In this document: piece after piece, positions 9,643-19,550 of the stretch
How the letters are laid out: every line of letters begins with the position of its first letter
Numbering within the stretch: the first letter of the stretch is position 1
Source: Vibrio ishigakensis
Lineage (GTDB): Bacteria > Pseudomonadota > Gammaproteobacteria > Enterobacterales > Vibrionaceae
Direction: 5' to 3'
Length of the DNA stretch: 64,000 bases
Assembly (NCBI RefSeq): GCF_024347675.1
Contig: NZ_AP024881.1
Location: 682,001 to 746,000, forward strand
Position numbers and translations under genes: made by a program
The notes under the pieces: model-generated
Database searches by the model: none
Seen by the model: the letters and a program-made list of their open reading frames with translations, nothing else
What the model was told of the DNA's origin: nothing

Positions 9643-11067
9643 CTAGGGCGTAAATGTTGTAACGCCTAGCTCGTCTTCGCGCTTGCTTCTCGCCATCATT
9701 TGAGTCGGTGAGATGATAGAGCGAAGATCCATGTCTTTTTCAGTACGTACGAGCTCACCACGCAGAGAGTTCGCAAATACATCGGTAATTTTAACATCAA
9801 CGAATTGACCGATTAGGTCAGCACTACCTTCAAAGTTTACTACACGGTTGTTTTCAGTACGTGCACGAAGCTCCATCAGGTTCTTCTTCGAAGGGCCTTC
9901 TACTAGAACGCGCTGTTCGGTATCTAGCATCTGACGTGAGTAGCGCATTGCTTGGCTGTTTACTACTTGCTGTAGCTCATACAGACGCTCTTTCTTAGTC
10001 TGCTCAGGCGTATCGCATGGGTAGTCAGCAGCAGGCGTACCTGGACGTGGTGAGAAGATAAAGCTAAAGCTCATATCAAAATCAACGTCACGGATAAGCT
10101 TCATAGTGTCTTGGAAGTCTTGGTCAGACTCACCAGGGAAGCCAACGATAAAGTCAGAGCTGATGTGGATATCAGGGCGCGCTTTACGAAGTTTACGGAT
10201 GATAGACTTGTATTCGATAGCCGTATGCGGACGCTTCATCATAGTTAGGATGCGGTCACTACCACTTTGCACTGGAAGGTGCAGGAAGCTAACAAGCTCA
10301 GGGGTATCCTCGTACACTGCAACGATGTCATCGGTGAACTCTAGCGGGTGGCTAGTAGTGAAACGAATACGGTCGATACCATCGATAGAAGCTACTAGAC
10401 GTAGAAGCTCGGCGAAGGTGCAGATGTCACCATCGTGAGTCGCACCACGGTATGCGTTAACGTTTTGACCAAGCAGGTTTACTTCACGTACGCCTTGCTC
10501 AGCAAGCTGGGCTACTTCAAATAGAACGTCATCCATTGGACGGCTTACTTCTTCACCGCGAGTGTAAGGTACTACGCAGTAAGTACAGTATTTTGAACAG
10601 CCTTCCATGATAGAAACGAATGCGGTTGCGCCCTCAGCACGTGGCTCAGGTAGACGGTCGAATTTTTCGATCTCTGGGAAAGAGATATCCATTACTGGCG
10701 CTTCATCGCTTTGAGACTGTTTGATCATCTCAGGAAGACGGTGCAGGGTCTGCGGGCCAAAGATAACGTCAACGTATGGTGCACGCTCACGGATGTGGTC
10801 ACCCTCTTGAGTTGCAACACAGCCACCTACGCCAATGACTAGGCCAGGTTTCTTATCTTTCAGGGTCTTCCAACGACCAAGCTGGTGGAATACTTTCTCT
10901 TGTGCTTTTTCACGAATAGAGCAGGTATTAAGTAGCAATACATCTGCCTCGGTTGGCTCTTCTGTCAGCTCATATCCGTTCGCGGCATTAAGCAGGTCAG
11001 CCATCTTTGATGAATCGTATTCATTCATCTGGCAACCCCAGGTTTTGATCAGAAGTTTCTTAGTCAT
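9643..11067 (-). CDS. miaB: tRNA-2-methylthio-N6-dimethylallyladenosine synthase
   Basis: MiaB is a radical-SAM methylthiotransferase that converts i6A37 to ms2i6A37 in tRNAs reading U-starting codons. The 474-residue product has the N-terminal auxiliary cluster ligands Cys12, Cys49 and Cys83, the radical-SAM triad Cys157, Cys161 and Cys164 (CSKYCTYC), and a C-terminal TRAM domain. The gene is divergent from ubiF and precedes ybeZ, as in E. coli. A GC-rich stem-loop at about 9567-9590, without a T-run, lies between miaB and ybeZ. Confidence 0.97.
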   Translation of the reverse strand: MTKKLLIKTWGCQMNEYDSSKMADLLNAANGYELTEEPTEADVLLLNTCSIREKAQEKVFHQLGRWKTLKDKKPGLVIGVGGCVATQEGDHIRERAPYVDVIFGPQTLHRLPEMIKQSQSDEAPVMDISFPEIEKFDRLPEPRAEGATAFVSIMEGCSKYCTYCVVPYTRGEEVSRPMDDVLFEVAQLAEQGVREVNLLGQNVNAYRGATHDGDICTFAELLRLVASIDGIDRIRFTTSHPLEFTDDIVAVYEDTPELVSFLHLPVQSGSDRILTMMKRPHTAIEYKSIIRKLRKARPDIHISSDFIVGFPGESDQDFQDTMKLIRDVDFDMSFSFIFSPRPGTPAADYPCDTPEQTKKERLYELQQVVNSQAMRYSRQMLDTEQRVLVEGPSKKNLMELRARTENNRVVNFEGSADLIGQFVDVKITDVFANSLRGELVRTEKDMDLRSIISPTQMMARSKREDELGVTTFTP

Positions 11068-11264
11068 TACGTCTACACTCGTGTTAATTCATATCACAAT
11101 CGAATGAGCTAATTGCTCAGTATTTCACCAATGCCAAGCATGGCGAGCCGCGTATTGTACTCGTTAATTGAACTCATGACTAGGGGGACAAATTGCGCGG
11201 TTAAACAGGCATTCGCAAACCATTTTAAGTACAATCAGTTACAAGCAAATGGAGTGGTCGAACA

Positions 11265-12422
11265 ATGACAAAAAAGCAGTTTGATGTCGCCGTAGTGGGC
11301 GGTGGTATGGTTGGAGCGGCTACGGCTCTCGGATTAGCTCGTCAAGGAAAGCGTGTCGCCGTGGTAGAAGGTTTCACGCCAAAGACATTTGATGCAAACC
11401 AAGAGTTAGATATTCGTATTTCGGCTATCTCAAGGGCATCAGTCGAGTTATTGAAAAAACTCGAGGTGTGGGATGCCATCGAATCTATGCGAGTGCACCC
11501 CTATTCTGTTTTGGAAACTTGGGAGTGGGAAGGCTTCAACACCCGTTTCGATGCTGCCGATCTTAAGCTCGAAAACATGGGCTACATGGTGGAAAATCGA
11601 GTTATCCAGCTTGGTCTTTGGCAAAGCCTAGAATCTCATCCGAATGTCACTTTTTTCTGCCCTGATAGGATCGATACCTTTACTCATATCAGTGGTGGTA
11701 TTGAGCTACTTCTCCAATCAGGTGAGCATTTGGAGTGTGAACTTCTTGTGGGCGCAGACGGGGTAAACTCTCAAGTGCGTCAGATGAGTGGTATAGGCAT
11801 TACTGCTTGGGACTACAGACAACACTGCATGCTTATCAATGTGGAAACCGACAGCCCAGAGCAAGATACAACTTGGCAGTGGTTTACACCTAATGGTCCA
11901 CGTTCATTCTTGCCAATGGGTGAGGATAAAGCCTGTTTAGTCTGGTATGACAGTCCTCAGACTATAAAGGCGCTCTCTCAGATGAGTAAGGCGGAACTTG
12001 GCGCGGAGATCGCTAAAGCATTCCCTGAAAGAGTGGGTGAAACCAAGGTTGAGCAGTTTGCTTCCTTCCCATTAAAGCGCAGACATGCTCAAAGTTACTT
12101 TAAATCGAATCTAGTTTTAGTCGGAGACTCGGCCCACACCATTAACCCGTTAGCGGGGCAGGGGGTTAACCTTGGCTTTAAAGATGTGGCCGCACTGCTA
12201 GAGACTCTGGAAACAGGCGACTACTCTAACGAGAGCCTAGCCAAATATGAGCGTGAGAGAAGAACGGACAACCTTGTGATGCAAGGGGCGATGGATGCCT
12301 TCTATCTAGGTTTCAGTAACTCTATTCTACCTCTCAAGTTGGTAAGAAATGTAGGGCTTAGAATGGCAAACAACGCAGGTGCTATAAAGCAGCAAGCCCT
12401 TAAATATGCATTAGGACTGTAA
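11265..12422 (+). CDS. ubiF: Ubiquinone-pathway FAD monooxygenase UbiF
   Basis: The enzyme hydroxylates the quinol ring late in ubiquinone synthesis (demethoxyubiquinol to 5-hydroxy form). The 385-residue product belongs to the UbiH/UbiF/VisC family: an FAD-binding GGGMVGAATALGLA motif near the N-terminus and the second FAD motif GDSAHTINPLAGQGVNLG near residue 285. The family has close paralogues; the position beside miaB is what points to UbiF rather than UbiH or UbiI. A GGAG ribosome site precedes the ATG, and a strong terminator follows. Confidence 0.88.
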   Translation: MTKKQFDVAVVGGGMVGAATALGLARQGKRVAVVEGFTPKTFDANQELDIRISAISRASVELLKKLEVWDAIESMRVHPYSVLETWEWEGFNTRFDAADLKLENMGYMVENRVIQLGLWQSLESHPNVTFFCPDRIDTFTHISGGIELLLQSGEHLECELLVGADGVNSQVRQMSGIGITAWDYRQHCMLINVETDSPEQDTTWQWFTPNGPRSFLPMGEDKACLVWYDSPQTIKALSQMSKAELGAEIAKAFPERVGETKVEQFASFPLKRRHAQSYFKSNLVLVGDSAHTINPLAGQGVNLGFKDVAALLETLETGDYSNESLAKYERERRTDNLVMQGAMDAFYLGFSNSILPLKLVRNVGLRMANNAGAIKQQALKYALGL

Positions 12423-12430
12423 TGAGTAGA

Positions 12431-12456
12431 AAGCCGACGTTAAAGTCGGCTTTTTT
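12431..12456 (+). terminator. Terminator of ubiF
   Basis: An AAGCCGAC stem, a six-base loop and GTCGGCTT are followed by TTTTTT just after the ubiF stop. The gene on the other strand converges here. Confidence 0.9.
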
Positions 12457-12461
12457 ACGCT

Positions 12462-13466
12462 CTATAGAACCTCACTAATACAGACAGGCGCGCCTATATC
12501 TATAGTGTGACCGCTAAAGTTAAGCTCACCAGTCTCTTTATTTACCTTAAAGCTGGCTAGATTATTGGAGCGTTGGTTTGCGGTAATCAGCCACTCGCCA
12601 TCAGCTACAAGTTCAAAATCTCGTGGGAAGTCTCCCTGACTATCAAAGGCATTTTTGAACGCGACCAGATCTGTATTTGGGTCAACCTCAAATAGGCTTA
12701 TCTTGGATTGGGCACGGCTCGAGGTGTAGAGAAAGCGACCATCATTTGACATCTTGATAGCCGCTGCGGCCTCTCCGGTTTCAGAGTTTGGTAGCAGCTC
12801 TATCTGTTGGACGATCTTCCAATCAAGGTGGTCTCGTTTTGCTACCACCAACTCTTCTGTCAGTTCACAAAGGATATAGGCCAATGACTCATCTTGATTA
12901 AAGACCATGTGTCTCGGACCGGAACCCGCAGGTAAGGTGATGGTCTCCTCTAACTCGAAGGTCTCAGTGCTAAAGAATCGGACCTTGTCACTACCAAGAT
13001 CAACGCTAGCCAATAGAGGTCGAGATTCTAGGAATACTGCTTGGTGGGCATGAGCAGATCCTTGTCTTCCCTTGTTGATACTGCTTCCTTCGAGCCGGAT
13101 CGTTGTCAGCTTTTCTTGTGGGATTCCAGTTTCATTGAGCTTAAATATATCGATACTGCCTGAGCTGTATTGAGAGCTCGCCAGTAAACCCAGTTGTTCG
13201 TGCTTAGCTAGATGGCAAGGGTGGTCTCCAAGGATGGGTAACGAACTGACTTTTGAGTTGGAAATACAGAATAGCTCGGGATTTTCTGACTGGGAGACTT
13301 CAGAGGCGGTATAGATAGCTTGCTGGTCATTGATGATGAAAGAAGGGTTTGAGATTTCTTGAATAACTTCAGAGCGATCAAAACTTCCTGTTGAGGCGTT
13401 GAAACTGATCTTCTGCAGGCCTTGGCTACTTCCATTTGTATAGCAACCAATATATAGAGTACGCAC
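12462..13466 (-). CDS. Lactonase-family beta-propeller protein (6-phosphogluconolactonase-like)
   Basis: The 334-residue product matches the seven-bladed propeller family of YbhE-type lactonases: it opens with TLYIGCYTNGSSQGL and contains GSGPRHMVFNQDESLAYI and SSRAQSKISLFEVD, repeats typical of this fold. Members include 6-phosphogluconolactonase, but many are uncharacterised. No signal peptide is seen, so it is cytoplasmic. The start is GTG at 13464-13466. The specific substrate cannot be read from the sequence. Confidence 0.8.
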   Translation of the reverse strand: MRTLYIGCYTNGSSQGLQKISFNASTGSFDRSEVIQEISNPSFIINDQQAIYTASEVSQSENPELFCISNSKVSSLPILGDHPCHLAKHEQLGLLASSQYSSGSIDIFKLNETGIPQEKLTTIRLEGSSINKGRQGSAHAHQAVFLESRPLLASVDLGSDKVRFFSTETFELEETITLPAGSGPRHMVFNQDESLAYILCELTEELVVAKRDHLDWKIVQQIELLPNSETGEAAAAIKMSNDGRFLYTSSRAQSKISLFEVDPNTDLVAFKNAFDSQGDFPRDFELVADGEWLITANQRSNNLASFKVNKETGELNFSGHTIDIGAPVCISEVL

Positions 13467-13582
13467 GTTAATATCCTAGTACTTTGAATTCTTTAGGCAT
13501 TGTCTAACAGAATGAGGTAAAGGTTTAGGTGCGTAGCTCTCGAATTTGGTATCAAAAGCTTAATGAGGTAAATAACAGGCAA

Positions 13583-13610
13583 TAAAAAACCCATCTAAAA
13601 AGATGGGTTT
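13583..13610 (-). terminator. Terminator of the tRNA array
   Basis: On the minus strand AAACCCATCT, a short loop and AGATGGGTTT are followed by a T-run. It lies just after the last tRNA gene of the array. Confidence 0.9.
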
Positions 13611-13617
13611 CAAATGA

Positions 13618-13702
13618 TGGTGCGGAAGGAGAGACTTGAACTCTCACACCTTGCGGCGCCAGAACCTAAATCTGGTGCGTCTACCAATTCCGCCACTTCC
13701 GC
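13618..13702 (-). tRNA. tRNA-Leu (anticodon UAG), copy 1 in map order
   Basis: 85 nt including an encoded CCA end. The acceptor stem GCGGAAG pairs with CTTCCGC, a long variable arm typical of tRNA-Leu is present, and the anticodon loop reads TTTAGGT. Confidence 0.97.
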
Positions 13703-13756
13703 AACAAATTCTGTAGTCACTGTCAGTAATTGGTAAAACTAACAAGACGTTGTAAA

Positions 13757-13833
13757 TGGTGGCTACGACGGGATTCGAACCTGTGACCCCATCATTATGA
13801 GTGATGTGCTCTAACCAGCTGAGCTACGTAGCC
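13757..13833 (-). tRNA. tRNA-Met (anticodon CAU), elongator
   Basis: 77 nt with encoded CCA. The acceptor stem GGCTACG is fully paired, so this is the elongator form and not the initiator, which has an unpaired first base. Confidence 0.96.
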
Positions 13834-13846
13834 ACTCTAGAAAAGA

Positions 13847-13931
13847 TGGTGCGGAAGGAGAGACTTGAACTCTCACACCTTGCGGCGCCAGAACCTAAAT
13901 CTGGTGCGTCTACCAATTCCGCCACTTCCGC
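13847..13931 (-). tRNA. tRNA-Leu (UAG), copy 2
   Basis: 85 nt with encoded CCA, same sequence as copy 1. It begins the first unit of a series of near-identical Leu-Gln repeats. Confidence 0.97.
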
Positions 13932-13986
13932 ATCAATTCTGTAGTTATACCGACGATTGGTAAAATCAATATAACGTTGTAATTAG

Positions 13987-14061
13987 TGGCAGGGCTACCT
14001 GGATTCGAACCAGGGAATGGCGGCATCAAAAGCCGCTGCCTTACCGCTTGGCGATAGCCCT
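13987..14061 (-). tRNA. tRNA-Gln (UUG), copy 1
   Basis: 75 nt with encoded CCA. The acceptor stem AGGGCTA pairs with TAGCCCT and the anticodon loop reads TTTTGAT. Confidence 0.96.
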
Positions 14062-14095
14062 ACTGGATTGTTTGAAGTGTCAATCACACTAAAGA

Positions 14096-14180
14096 TGGTG
14101 CGGAAGGAGAGACTTGAACTCTCACACCTTGCGGCGCCAGAACCTAAATCTGGTGCGTCTACCAATTCCGCCACTTCCGC
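14096..14180 (-). tRNA. tRNA-Leu (UAG), copy 3
   Basis: 85 nt with encoded CCA, same sequence as the other Leu copies. It starts exactly 249 bp after copy 2. Confidence 0.97.
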
Positions 14181-14235
14181 ATCAATTCTGTAGTTATACC
14201 GACGATTGGTAAAATCAATATAACGTTGTAATTAG

Positions 14236-14310
14236 TGGCAGGGCTACCTGGATTCGAACCAGGGAATGGCGGCATCAAAAGCCGCTGCCTTACCGCTTGG
14301 CGATAGCCCT
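14236..14310 (-). tRNA. tRNA-Gln (UUG), copy 2
   Basis: 75 nt with encoded CCA. It lies 249 bp from Gln copy 1, and the spacers around the two copies also match. Confidence 0.96.
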
Positions 14311-14344
14311 ACTGGATTGTTTGAAGTGTCAATCACACTAAAGA

Positions 14345-14429
14345 TGGTGCGGAAGGAGAGACTTGAACTCTCACACCTTGCGGCGCCAGAACCTAAATCT
14401 GGTGCGTCTACCAATTCCGCCACTTCCGC
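14345..14429 (-). tRNA. tRNA-Leu (UAG), copy 4
   Basis: 85 nt with encoded CCA. It lies 249 bp after copy 3. Confidence 0.97.
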
Positions 14430-14483
14430 ATCAATTCTGTAGTCATAGTCGATGATTGGTGAATCAACTAGACGTTGTATTAG

Positions 14484-14558
14484 TGGCAGGGCTACCTGGA
14501 TTCGAACCAGGGAATGGCGGCATCAAAAGCCGCTGCCTTACCGCTTGGCGATAGCCCT
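14484..14558 (-). tRNA. tRNA-Gln (UUG), copy 3
   Basis: 75 nt with encoded CCA. The spacer before it differs slightly from the two previous units. Confidence 0.96.
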
Positions 14559-14609
14559 ACTGGATTGTTTGAAGTGTCAATCACACTGCTCTTTATTTCA
14601 AGAGAATAA

Positions 14610-14694
14610 TGGTGCGGAAGGAGAGACTTGAACTCTCACACCTTGCGGCGCCAGAACCTAAATCTGGTGCGTCTACCAATTCCGCCACTTCCGC
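14610..14694 (-). tRNA. tRNA-Leu (UAG), copy 5
   Basis: 85 nt with encoded CCA. The interval from copy 4 is 265 bp because of a short extra spacer (GCTCTTTATTTC region). Confidence 0.97.
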
Positions 14695-14748
14695 ATCAAT
14701 TCTGTAGTTATATCGATGATTGGTAAAATCAATATAACGTTGTATTAG

Positions 14749-14823
14749 TGGCAGGGCTACCTGGATTCGAACCAGGGAATGGCGGCATCAAAAGCCGCTG
14801 CCTTACCGCTTGGCGATAGCCCT
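14749..14823 (-). tRNA. tRNA-Gln (UUG), copy 4
   Basis: 75 nt with encoded CCA, same sequence as the other Gln copies. Confidence 0.96.
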
Positions 14824-14858
14824 ACTGGATTGTTTGAAGTGTCAATCACACTGAATAA

Positions 14859-14943
14859 TGGTGCGGAAGGAGAGACTTGAACTCTCACACCTTGCGGCGC
14901 CAGAACCTAAATCTGGTGCGTCTACCAATTCCGCCACTTCCGC
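14859..14943 (-). tRNA. tRNA-Leu (UAG), copy 6
   Basis: 85 nt with encoded CCA. It lies 249 bp after copy 5. Confidence 0.97.
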
Positions 14944-14996
14944 AACAAATTCCGTAGTCATTGCCGATAATTGGTAAATCGACACGACATTGTAAA

Positions 14997-15073
14997 TGGT
15001 GGCTACGACGGGATTCGAACCTGTGACCCCATCATTATGAGTGATGTGCTCTAACCAGCTGAGCTACGTAGCC
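14997..15073 (-). tRNA. tRNA-Met (CAU), elongator, copy 2
   Basis: 77 nt with encoded CCA, same sequence as the Met gene at 13757. Its flanking spacer also resembles that copy. Confidence 0.96.
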
Positions 15074-15165
15074 ACTCTAAATTTGGACGAGAGAATATAA
15101 ACTAATCTCGTTTTATTTCCAATACTTTTTTAAAGAAAGTTAGAAACAATCCTTCAAGAAAGTAG

Positions 15166-15240
15166 TGGCAGGGCTACCTGGATTCGAACCAGGGAATGGC
15201 GGCATCAAAAGCCGCTGCCTTACCGCTTGGCGATAGCCCT
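15166..15240 (-). tRNA. tRNA-Gln (UUG), copy 5
   Basis: 75 nt with encoded CCA. It is separated from the neighbouring Met gene by an unrelated AT-rich spacer. Confidence 0.96.
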
Positions 15241-15248
15241 ACAAAATA

Positions 15249-15333
15249 TGGTGCGGAAGGAGAGACTTGAACTCTCACACCTTGCGGCGCCAGAACCTAA
15301 ATCTGGTGCGTCTACCAATTCCGCCACTTCCGC
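15249..15333 (-). tRNA. tRNA-Leu (UAG), copy 7
   Basis: 85 nt with encoded CCA. Only 8 bp separate it from the next Gln gene. Confidence 0.97.
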
Positions 15334-15374
15334 TTTTTATTTCCTAATTGCTCTGTATAAAAGCATTTAGGAAA

Positions 15375-15451
15375 TGGTGGCTACGACGGGATTCGAACCT
15401 GTGACCCCATCATTATGAGTGATGTGCTCTAACCAGCTGAGCTACGTAGCC
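15375..15451 (-). tRNA. tRNA-Met (CAU), elongator, copy 3 (first gene of the operon)
   Basis: 77 nt with encoded CCA. It is the promoter-proximal gene of the array, about 50 bp downstream of the predicted transcription start. Confidence 0.96.
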
Positions 15452-15506
15452 ATGACCATATTTTCTGCTTTTCAACTCTGCCGAGCAGTGCTGAAGAACG
15501 GAGCGC

Positions 15507-15535
15507 ATTATGCGTATATCCCAAGAGAGCGTCAA
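15507..15535 (-). promoter_or_regulatory. Promoter of the tRNA array
   Basis: On the minus strand a -35 TTGACG and a -10 CATAAT are 17 bp apart, followed by the GC-rich discriminator GCGCTCC. Such discriminators are typical of stable-RNA promoters under ppGpp control. No other good promoter was seen within the array, so all 15 tRNAs may come from this one. Confidence 0.8.
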
Positions 15536-15740
15536 CAACTTTTTCAAAGATTTTGTCAGTTATGGCTCGTTCGAACTTTTTTTAAACAAAGCGCCCTGTT
15601 TTCATTCAAAAATACACTAAGAATTGAGCAAAACCAGATAACAAAAAAGATCCTTTTGAACTGTTGTCATTAACCCTCTGGAATAAAAAACTATCTTCAA
15701 CAAGATCTAACTGATGAGAAGTTAAGCAGAGCATCAAAAC

Positions 15741-15764
15741 AAAAAAGACCGCCGAAGCGATCTT
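15741..15764 (-). terminator. Terminator downstream of ychF
   Basis: On the minus strand GATCGC, a UUCG-type loop region and GGCGGTC are followed by TTTTTTG. It probably ends the pth-ychF transcript. Confidence 0.65.
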
Positions 15765-15798
15765 CTATCATTCTAGAGTTAATTAGTGTTTAACTAAG

Positions 15799-15882
15799 TC
15801 AGAACGGAGTTTGCCAAGGAGGTTTCGCGGAGCATACAAGTGTATGTGAGCAAAGCCGACGCGGGCAAGGTTCGTTCTGGCA
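15799..15882. repeat. Imperfect long palindrome, ERIC/MITE-like
   Basis: About 84 bp between ychF and its terminator fold back on themselves: an outer arm AGAACGGAGTTTGCC faces GGGCAAGGTTCGTTCT, and the centre is CATACAAGTGTATG. Size, position just behind a stop codon and the central palindrome recall intergenic repeat elements of enterobacteria and vibrios. Only one copy is in this window, so the family cannot be named with certainty. Confidence 0.5.
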
Positions 15883-15895
15883 AAGATAAACCTAA

Positions 15896-16987
15896 TTAAA
15901 CGTTGAAGCGGAAGTGAATAACATCACCATCTTTAACGATGTACTCTTTACCTTCCAGACGCCATTTACCTGCATCTTTCGCACCGCTTTCGCCTTTAAA
16001 CTGGATAAAGTCGTCGTAACCAACAACCTCAGCACGGATAAAGCCTTTTTCGAAGTCAGTGTGGATCTTACCCGCAGCTTGTGGCGCAGTTGCACCAACA
16101 GGGATAGTCCAAGCGCGAACTTCTTTAACACCAGCAGTGAAGTAGGTTTGTAGAGTCAGTAGATCGTAACCTGAACGGATAACGCGGTTTAGACCTGGTT
16201 CTTCGATGCCCATGTCTGCTAGGAATTCTTCACGATCTTCATCGTCTAGCTCAGCAAGCTCAGACTCGATAGCAGCACAAACAGGAACTACTACGTTGTT
16301 TTCTTTTTCAGCGAACTCACGCACAGCGTCTAGGTATGGGTTGTCTTCGAAGCCGTCTTCGTTAACGTTAGCGATGTACATAGTTGGCTTCAGCGTTAGG
16401 AAGTTTAGGTAGCCGATAGCTGCCAGCTCTTCTTTTGCTAGTTCAACGGTACGTGCCATGCCGCCTTCAGTAAGAACTGGAAGTAGCTTTTCTAGTACGG
16501 TTAGCTCAAATTTAGCGTCTTTGTCGCCGCCTTTAGCTTTCTTAGCGTTACGCTGGATAGCACGCTCACAGCTATCAAGGTCAGCCATTGCTAGCTCAAG
16601 GTTGATCACTTCGATGTCTTCGATTGGTGATACTTTACCTGCAACGTGAACGATGTTTTCGTTTTCAAAACAACGAACTACGTGACCGATAGCGTCAGTT
16701 TCGCGGATGTTTGCTAGGAATTTGTTACCTAGACCTTCACCACGTGATGCACCCGCAACTAGACCTGCGATGTCAACGAACTCCATAGTCGTTGGCAGGA
16801 TCTTTTGTGGGTTAACGATTTCTGCCAGTGCGTCTAGACGAAGATCTGGCACAGGAACCACACCTGTGTTTGGTTCGATGGTGCAGAACGGGAAGTTCGC
16901 TGCCTCGATACCTGCTTTAGTCAGTGCGTTAAATAGGGTTGATTTACCAACGTTTGGTAGACCAACAATGCCACATTTGAAACCCAT
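15896..16987 (-). CDS. ychF: Redox-regulated ATPase YchF
   Basis: YchF is an Obg-family P-loop protein that hydrolyses ATP rather than GTP and influences stress responses and translation. The 363-residue product has the G1 motif GLPNVGKST at 9-17, DIAGLV for G3, and NVNE in place of the GTP-specific NKxD, the family's ATP signature. A C-terminal TGS domain is present. It follows pth by 10 bp, the conserved order, and probably shares its transcript. Confidence 0.97.
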   Translation of the reverse strand: MGFKCGIVGLPNVGKSTLFNALTKAGIEAANFPFCTIEPNTGVVPVPDLRLDALAEIVNPQKILPTTMEFVDIAGLVAGASRGEGLGNKFLANIRETDAIGHVVRCFENENIVHVAGKVSPIEDIEVINLELAMADLDSCERAIQRNAKKAKGGDKDAKFELTVLEKLLPVLTEGGMARTVELAKEELAAIGYLNFLTLKPTMYIANVNEDGFEDNPYLDAVREFAEKENNVVVPVCAAIESELAELDDEDREEFLADMGIEEPGLNRVIRSGYDLLTLQTYFTAGVKEVRAWTIPVGATAPQAAGKIHTDFEKGFIRAEVVGYDDFIQFKGESGAKDAGKWRLEGKEYIVKDGDVIHFRFNV

Positions 16988-16997
16988 GATAGAAACC

Positions 16998-17588
16998 TTA
17001 TTCTGCTTTGAACGTGTGTAGGCGGTTTTGTGCTTTAGTCAGACCATCTTTTATTAAGATGTCGAGGCTACGAACAGACTCATCGACGACCGCATCGAGA
17101 CACTCTTGCTCTTTGGCTGGAGCTTTACCCAGCACGAAACCTGCAACCTTATCTTTATGTCCAGGGTGGCCGATGCCGATCCTTAGACGGTAGAATTCTT
17201 TATTGTTACCAAGCTTGCTAATGGTATCGCGAAGACCATTATGGCCACCGTGACCACCACCTTTCTTGAATTTAGCCACGCCCGGAGGAAGGTCAAGCTC
17301 ATCATGCGCTACCATGATTTCTTCCGGTTTGATCTGATAAAACTTTGCAAGTGCTGCAACGGATTTACCCGATAGGTTCATAAAGGTAGTAGGAACTAGC
17401 AAGCGGAGATCCTGACCGTTTAGCTGGATGCGTCCAGTGTAGCCAAAAAACTTGGTTTCGTTTTTCAGCATGACATTGTGAACGCGTGCTAACTCTTCAA
17501 CTACCCACGCCCCTGCATTGTGGCGTGTCTTTGCATATTCAGGTCCAGGATTGGCTAAACCGACCAGCAATTTGATTTGTTGACTCAA
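16998..17588 (-). CDS. pth: Peptidyl-tRNA hydrolase
   Basis: Pth releases peptides from prematurely dropped peptidyl-tRNA. The 196-residue product has the catalytic His23 (in TRHNAG) and Asp96 (in [10 protein letters not shown]), and Asn71 in TTFMNLSG. The start is a TTG at 17586-17588, preceded by GAGAT; no ATG lies in a better position. It precedes ychF and lies downstream of the prs terminator. Confidence 0.97.
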   Translation of the reverse strand: MSQQIKLLVGLANPGPEYAKTRHNAGAWVVEELARVHNVMLKNETKFFGYTGRIQLNGQDLRLLVPTTFMNLSGKSVAALAKFYQIKPEEIMVAHDELDLPPGVAKFKKGGGHGGHNGLRDTISKLGNNKEFYRLRIGIGHPGHKDKVAGFVLGKAPAKEQECLDAVVDESVRSLDILIKDGLTKAQNRLHTFKAE

Positions 17589-17654
17589 GGTAGGATCTCT
17601 TCAGAAATTAAAAAGCGCCGTATGATAGCACAAAAAGTAGCATCGGCGAGAAAA

Positions 17655-17684
17655 CAAAAAGCACCCCATATAGAGGTGCTTTTC
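17655..17684 (-). terminator. Terminator of the lolB-ispE-prs unit
   Basis: On the minus strand AAAGCACC, an 8-base loop and GGTGCTTT are followed by TTTG. It lies between prs and pth. Confidence 0.85.
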
Positions 17685-17709
17685 TAATGCTGTTAACTAA
17701 ATCTTTAGA

Positions 17710-18654
17710 TTAGTTGAACATCGCAGAGATTGACTCTTCGTTGCTGATACGACGAATCGCTTCAGCTAGCATGCGAGATAGGCTTAGGGTAGTTACCTTG
17801 CCAGTCGCTGCCATCTCTTTAGATAGAGAGATAGAGTCAGTTACGATAACTTGGTCTAGAACAGAGTTCTTGATGTTGTCTGCTGCGTTGCCAGAGAATA
17901 CTGCGTGAGTTGCGTAAGCGAATACACGCTTAGCACCGCGCTCTTTAAGCGCTTCAGCAGCTTTACATAGCGTACCGCCAGTATCGATCATGTCGTCAAC
18001 GATTACGCAATCACGGCCTTCAACGTCACCGATCAGGTTCATCACCTCAGAAACGTTAGCGCGTGGACGACGCTTGTCTACGATAGCGATGTCGATGTCG
18101 CCTAGTGCTTTAGCAGTAGCACGTGCACGTACAACGCCACCTAGGTCTGGAGAAACCACTACTGGGTTTTCAAGACCACGCTTGTCCATGTCATCTAGAA
18201 GTACTGGAGTACCGAAGATGTTGTCTACTGGTACATCGAAGAAGCCTTGGATTTGCTCTGCGTGCAGGTCAATAGTTAGAACGCGGTCAACACCTACGTT
18301 TGAAAGGAAGTCTGCAACAACCTTAGCTGTGATTGGCACACGAGAAGAACGTACACGACGGTCTTGGCGAGCGTAGCCAAAGTATGGGATTACAGCAGTA
18401 ATACGGCCAGCTGAAGCACGGCGCATCGCATCAATCATTACCACCAACTCCATTAGGTTGTCGTTGGTTGGTGCACAAGTAGATTGGATGATGAAAACAT
18501 CGCTGCCACGCACGTTTTCGTTGATCTGTACAGCGACTTCGCCATCAGAAAAACGGTCTACAGTAGCATCACCCAAAGAGATGTATAGGCGGTCGGCAAT
18601 GCGTTGTGCTAGTTCAGGTGTTGCGTTACCAGCAAATAGCTTCATATCAGGCAC
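17710..18654 (-). CDS. prs: Ribose-phosphate pyrophosphokinase
   Basis: The enzyme makes PRPP from ribose 5-phosphate and ATP for nucleotide, His, Trp and NAD synthesis. The 314-residue product has the canonical length, with [16 protein letters not shown] near the N-terminus, the ATP-binding YARQDR segment and the PRPP loop [11 protein letters not shown] near residue 220. The coding region starts 26 bp after ispE. A terminator follows. No anomalies were seen. Confidence 0.98.
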   Translation of the reverse strand: MPDMKLFAGNATPELAQRIADRLYISLGDATVDRFSDGEVAVQINENVRGSDVFIIQSTCAPTNDNLMELVVMIDAMRRASAGRITAVIPYFGYARQDRRVRSSRVPITAKVVADFLSNVGVDRVLTIDLHAEQIQGFFDVPVDNIFGTPVLLDDMDKRGLENPVVVSPDLGGVVRARATAKALGDIDIAIVDKRRPRANVSEVMNLIGDVEGRDCVIVDDMIDTGGTLCKAAEALKERGAKRVFAYATHAVFSGNAADNIKNSVLDQVIVTDSISLSKEMAATGKVTTLSLSRMLAEAIRRISNEESISAMFN

Positions 18655-18680
18655 GGTGGAAACCTCAAGGTTGCGTCCAG

Positions 18681-19550
18681 TTAAAAAGATTTAGAATCGG
18701 CGAAAATCCTCGCCAATTTTTGATGTAAAGGCGAAATATTCTGGCCTTTAGCAACAAATGCTGTTGTATTTTCAGGGAGTTGTCTTAATATGGATTGCGC
18801 CTCCATTTGAGTGTCAAACTCGGCAAAAACGCAAGATCCTGTCCCCGTCAATCTCGACGGCGCGTATTGTAACAGCCATGAAAGTTGCTTATCAACCTCT
18901 GGGTACAGTAAACGCACTATTTTTTCGCAATCGTTTTCGTAATTCGTTTTGTGAAGTAGCTCCCAATTACGTTTTGGCGTATTCCGAGTGAGATCTGGGT
19001 GGGTAAAAATATCTACCGTGGCTATGCTCACATCCGGACGAACCACCAAATACCACTTCTCTTGGGGCTCTACTTTGGCAAGTTGTTCGCCAACACCTTC
19101 TGCGAAAGCCGCAAAGCCTTGCACAAACACAGGCACATCGGCGCCAAGTTTTAATCCAATCTCAGCCAGCTCCTCAGCAGAGAGATTTAATTCCCACAAA
19201 TGATTCAGAGCTACAAGTGTAGTCGCTGCGTTGGAAGAGCCACCACCAATACCGCCGCCCATAGGCAGGATCTTGTCGATATGAATATCCGCACCCAACC
19301 GGCAGTCGGTTCTTTCTTTCAAAGCTTGCGCCGCCTTCCAGATAAGGTTGCTTTCTAGGGGTACGCCTTCTAGTTCTGGTGAGACAGTAACTAAACCAGA
19401 CGAATTGGCACTGAATTGCATCTCATCGCCGTGTTCTAGAAATTGGAATAGGGTCTGAAGCTCGTGATAACCGTTTTCACGACGGCCAGTGATGTACAGA
19501 AATAGATTCAGTTTAGCGGGCGAGGGAAGGCTCAGAGTTTGACTAAGCAT
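18681..19550 (-). CDS. ispE: 4-diphosphocytidyl-2-C-methyl-D-erythritol kinase
   Basis: IspE is the GHMP kinase of the non-mevalonate isoprenoid pathway. The product shows the substrate segment [15 protein letters not shown] and the ATP loop [15 protein letters not shown]. The ATG at 19548-19550 overlaps the lolB stop as TAATG, which implies translational coupling and gives 289 residues, near the family norm. An in-frame ATG at 19565 would add five residues but lies inside lolB without a visible ribosome site. Confidence 0.95.
   Translation of the reverse strand: MLSQTLSLPSPAKLNLFLYITGRRENGYHELQTLFQFLEHGDEMQFSANSSGLVTVSPELEGVPLESNLIWKAAQALKERTDCRLGADIHIDKILPMGGGIGGGSSNAATTLVALNHLWELNLSAEELAEIGLKLGADVPVFVQGFAAFAEGVGEQLAKVEPQEKWYLVVRPDVSIATVDIFTHPDLTRNTPKRNWELLHKTNYENDCEKIVRLLYPEVDKQLSWLLQYAPSRLTGTGSCVFAEFDTQMEAQSILRQLPENTTAFVAKGQNISPLHQKLARIFADSKSF

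Noticed and set aside
13618..15451. CRISPR-like direct repeats
   Set aside because: The regular repeats are tRNA genes with conserved spacers; there are no unique spacers and no cas genes.
15419..15673. 84-codon plus-strand reading frame across the first tRNA-Met of the array
   Set aside because: It starts inside the tRNA gene on the opposite strand and covers the tRNA promoter; no ribosome site or familiar motif.
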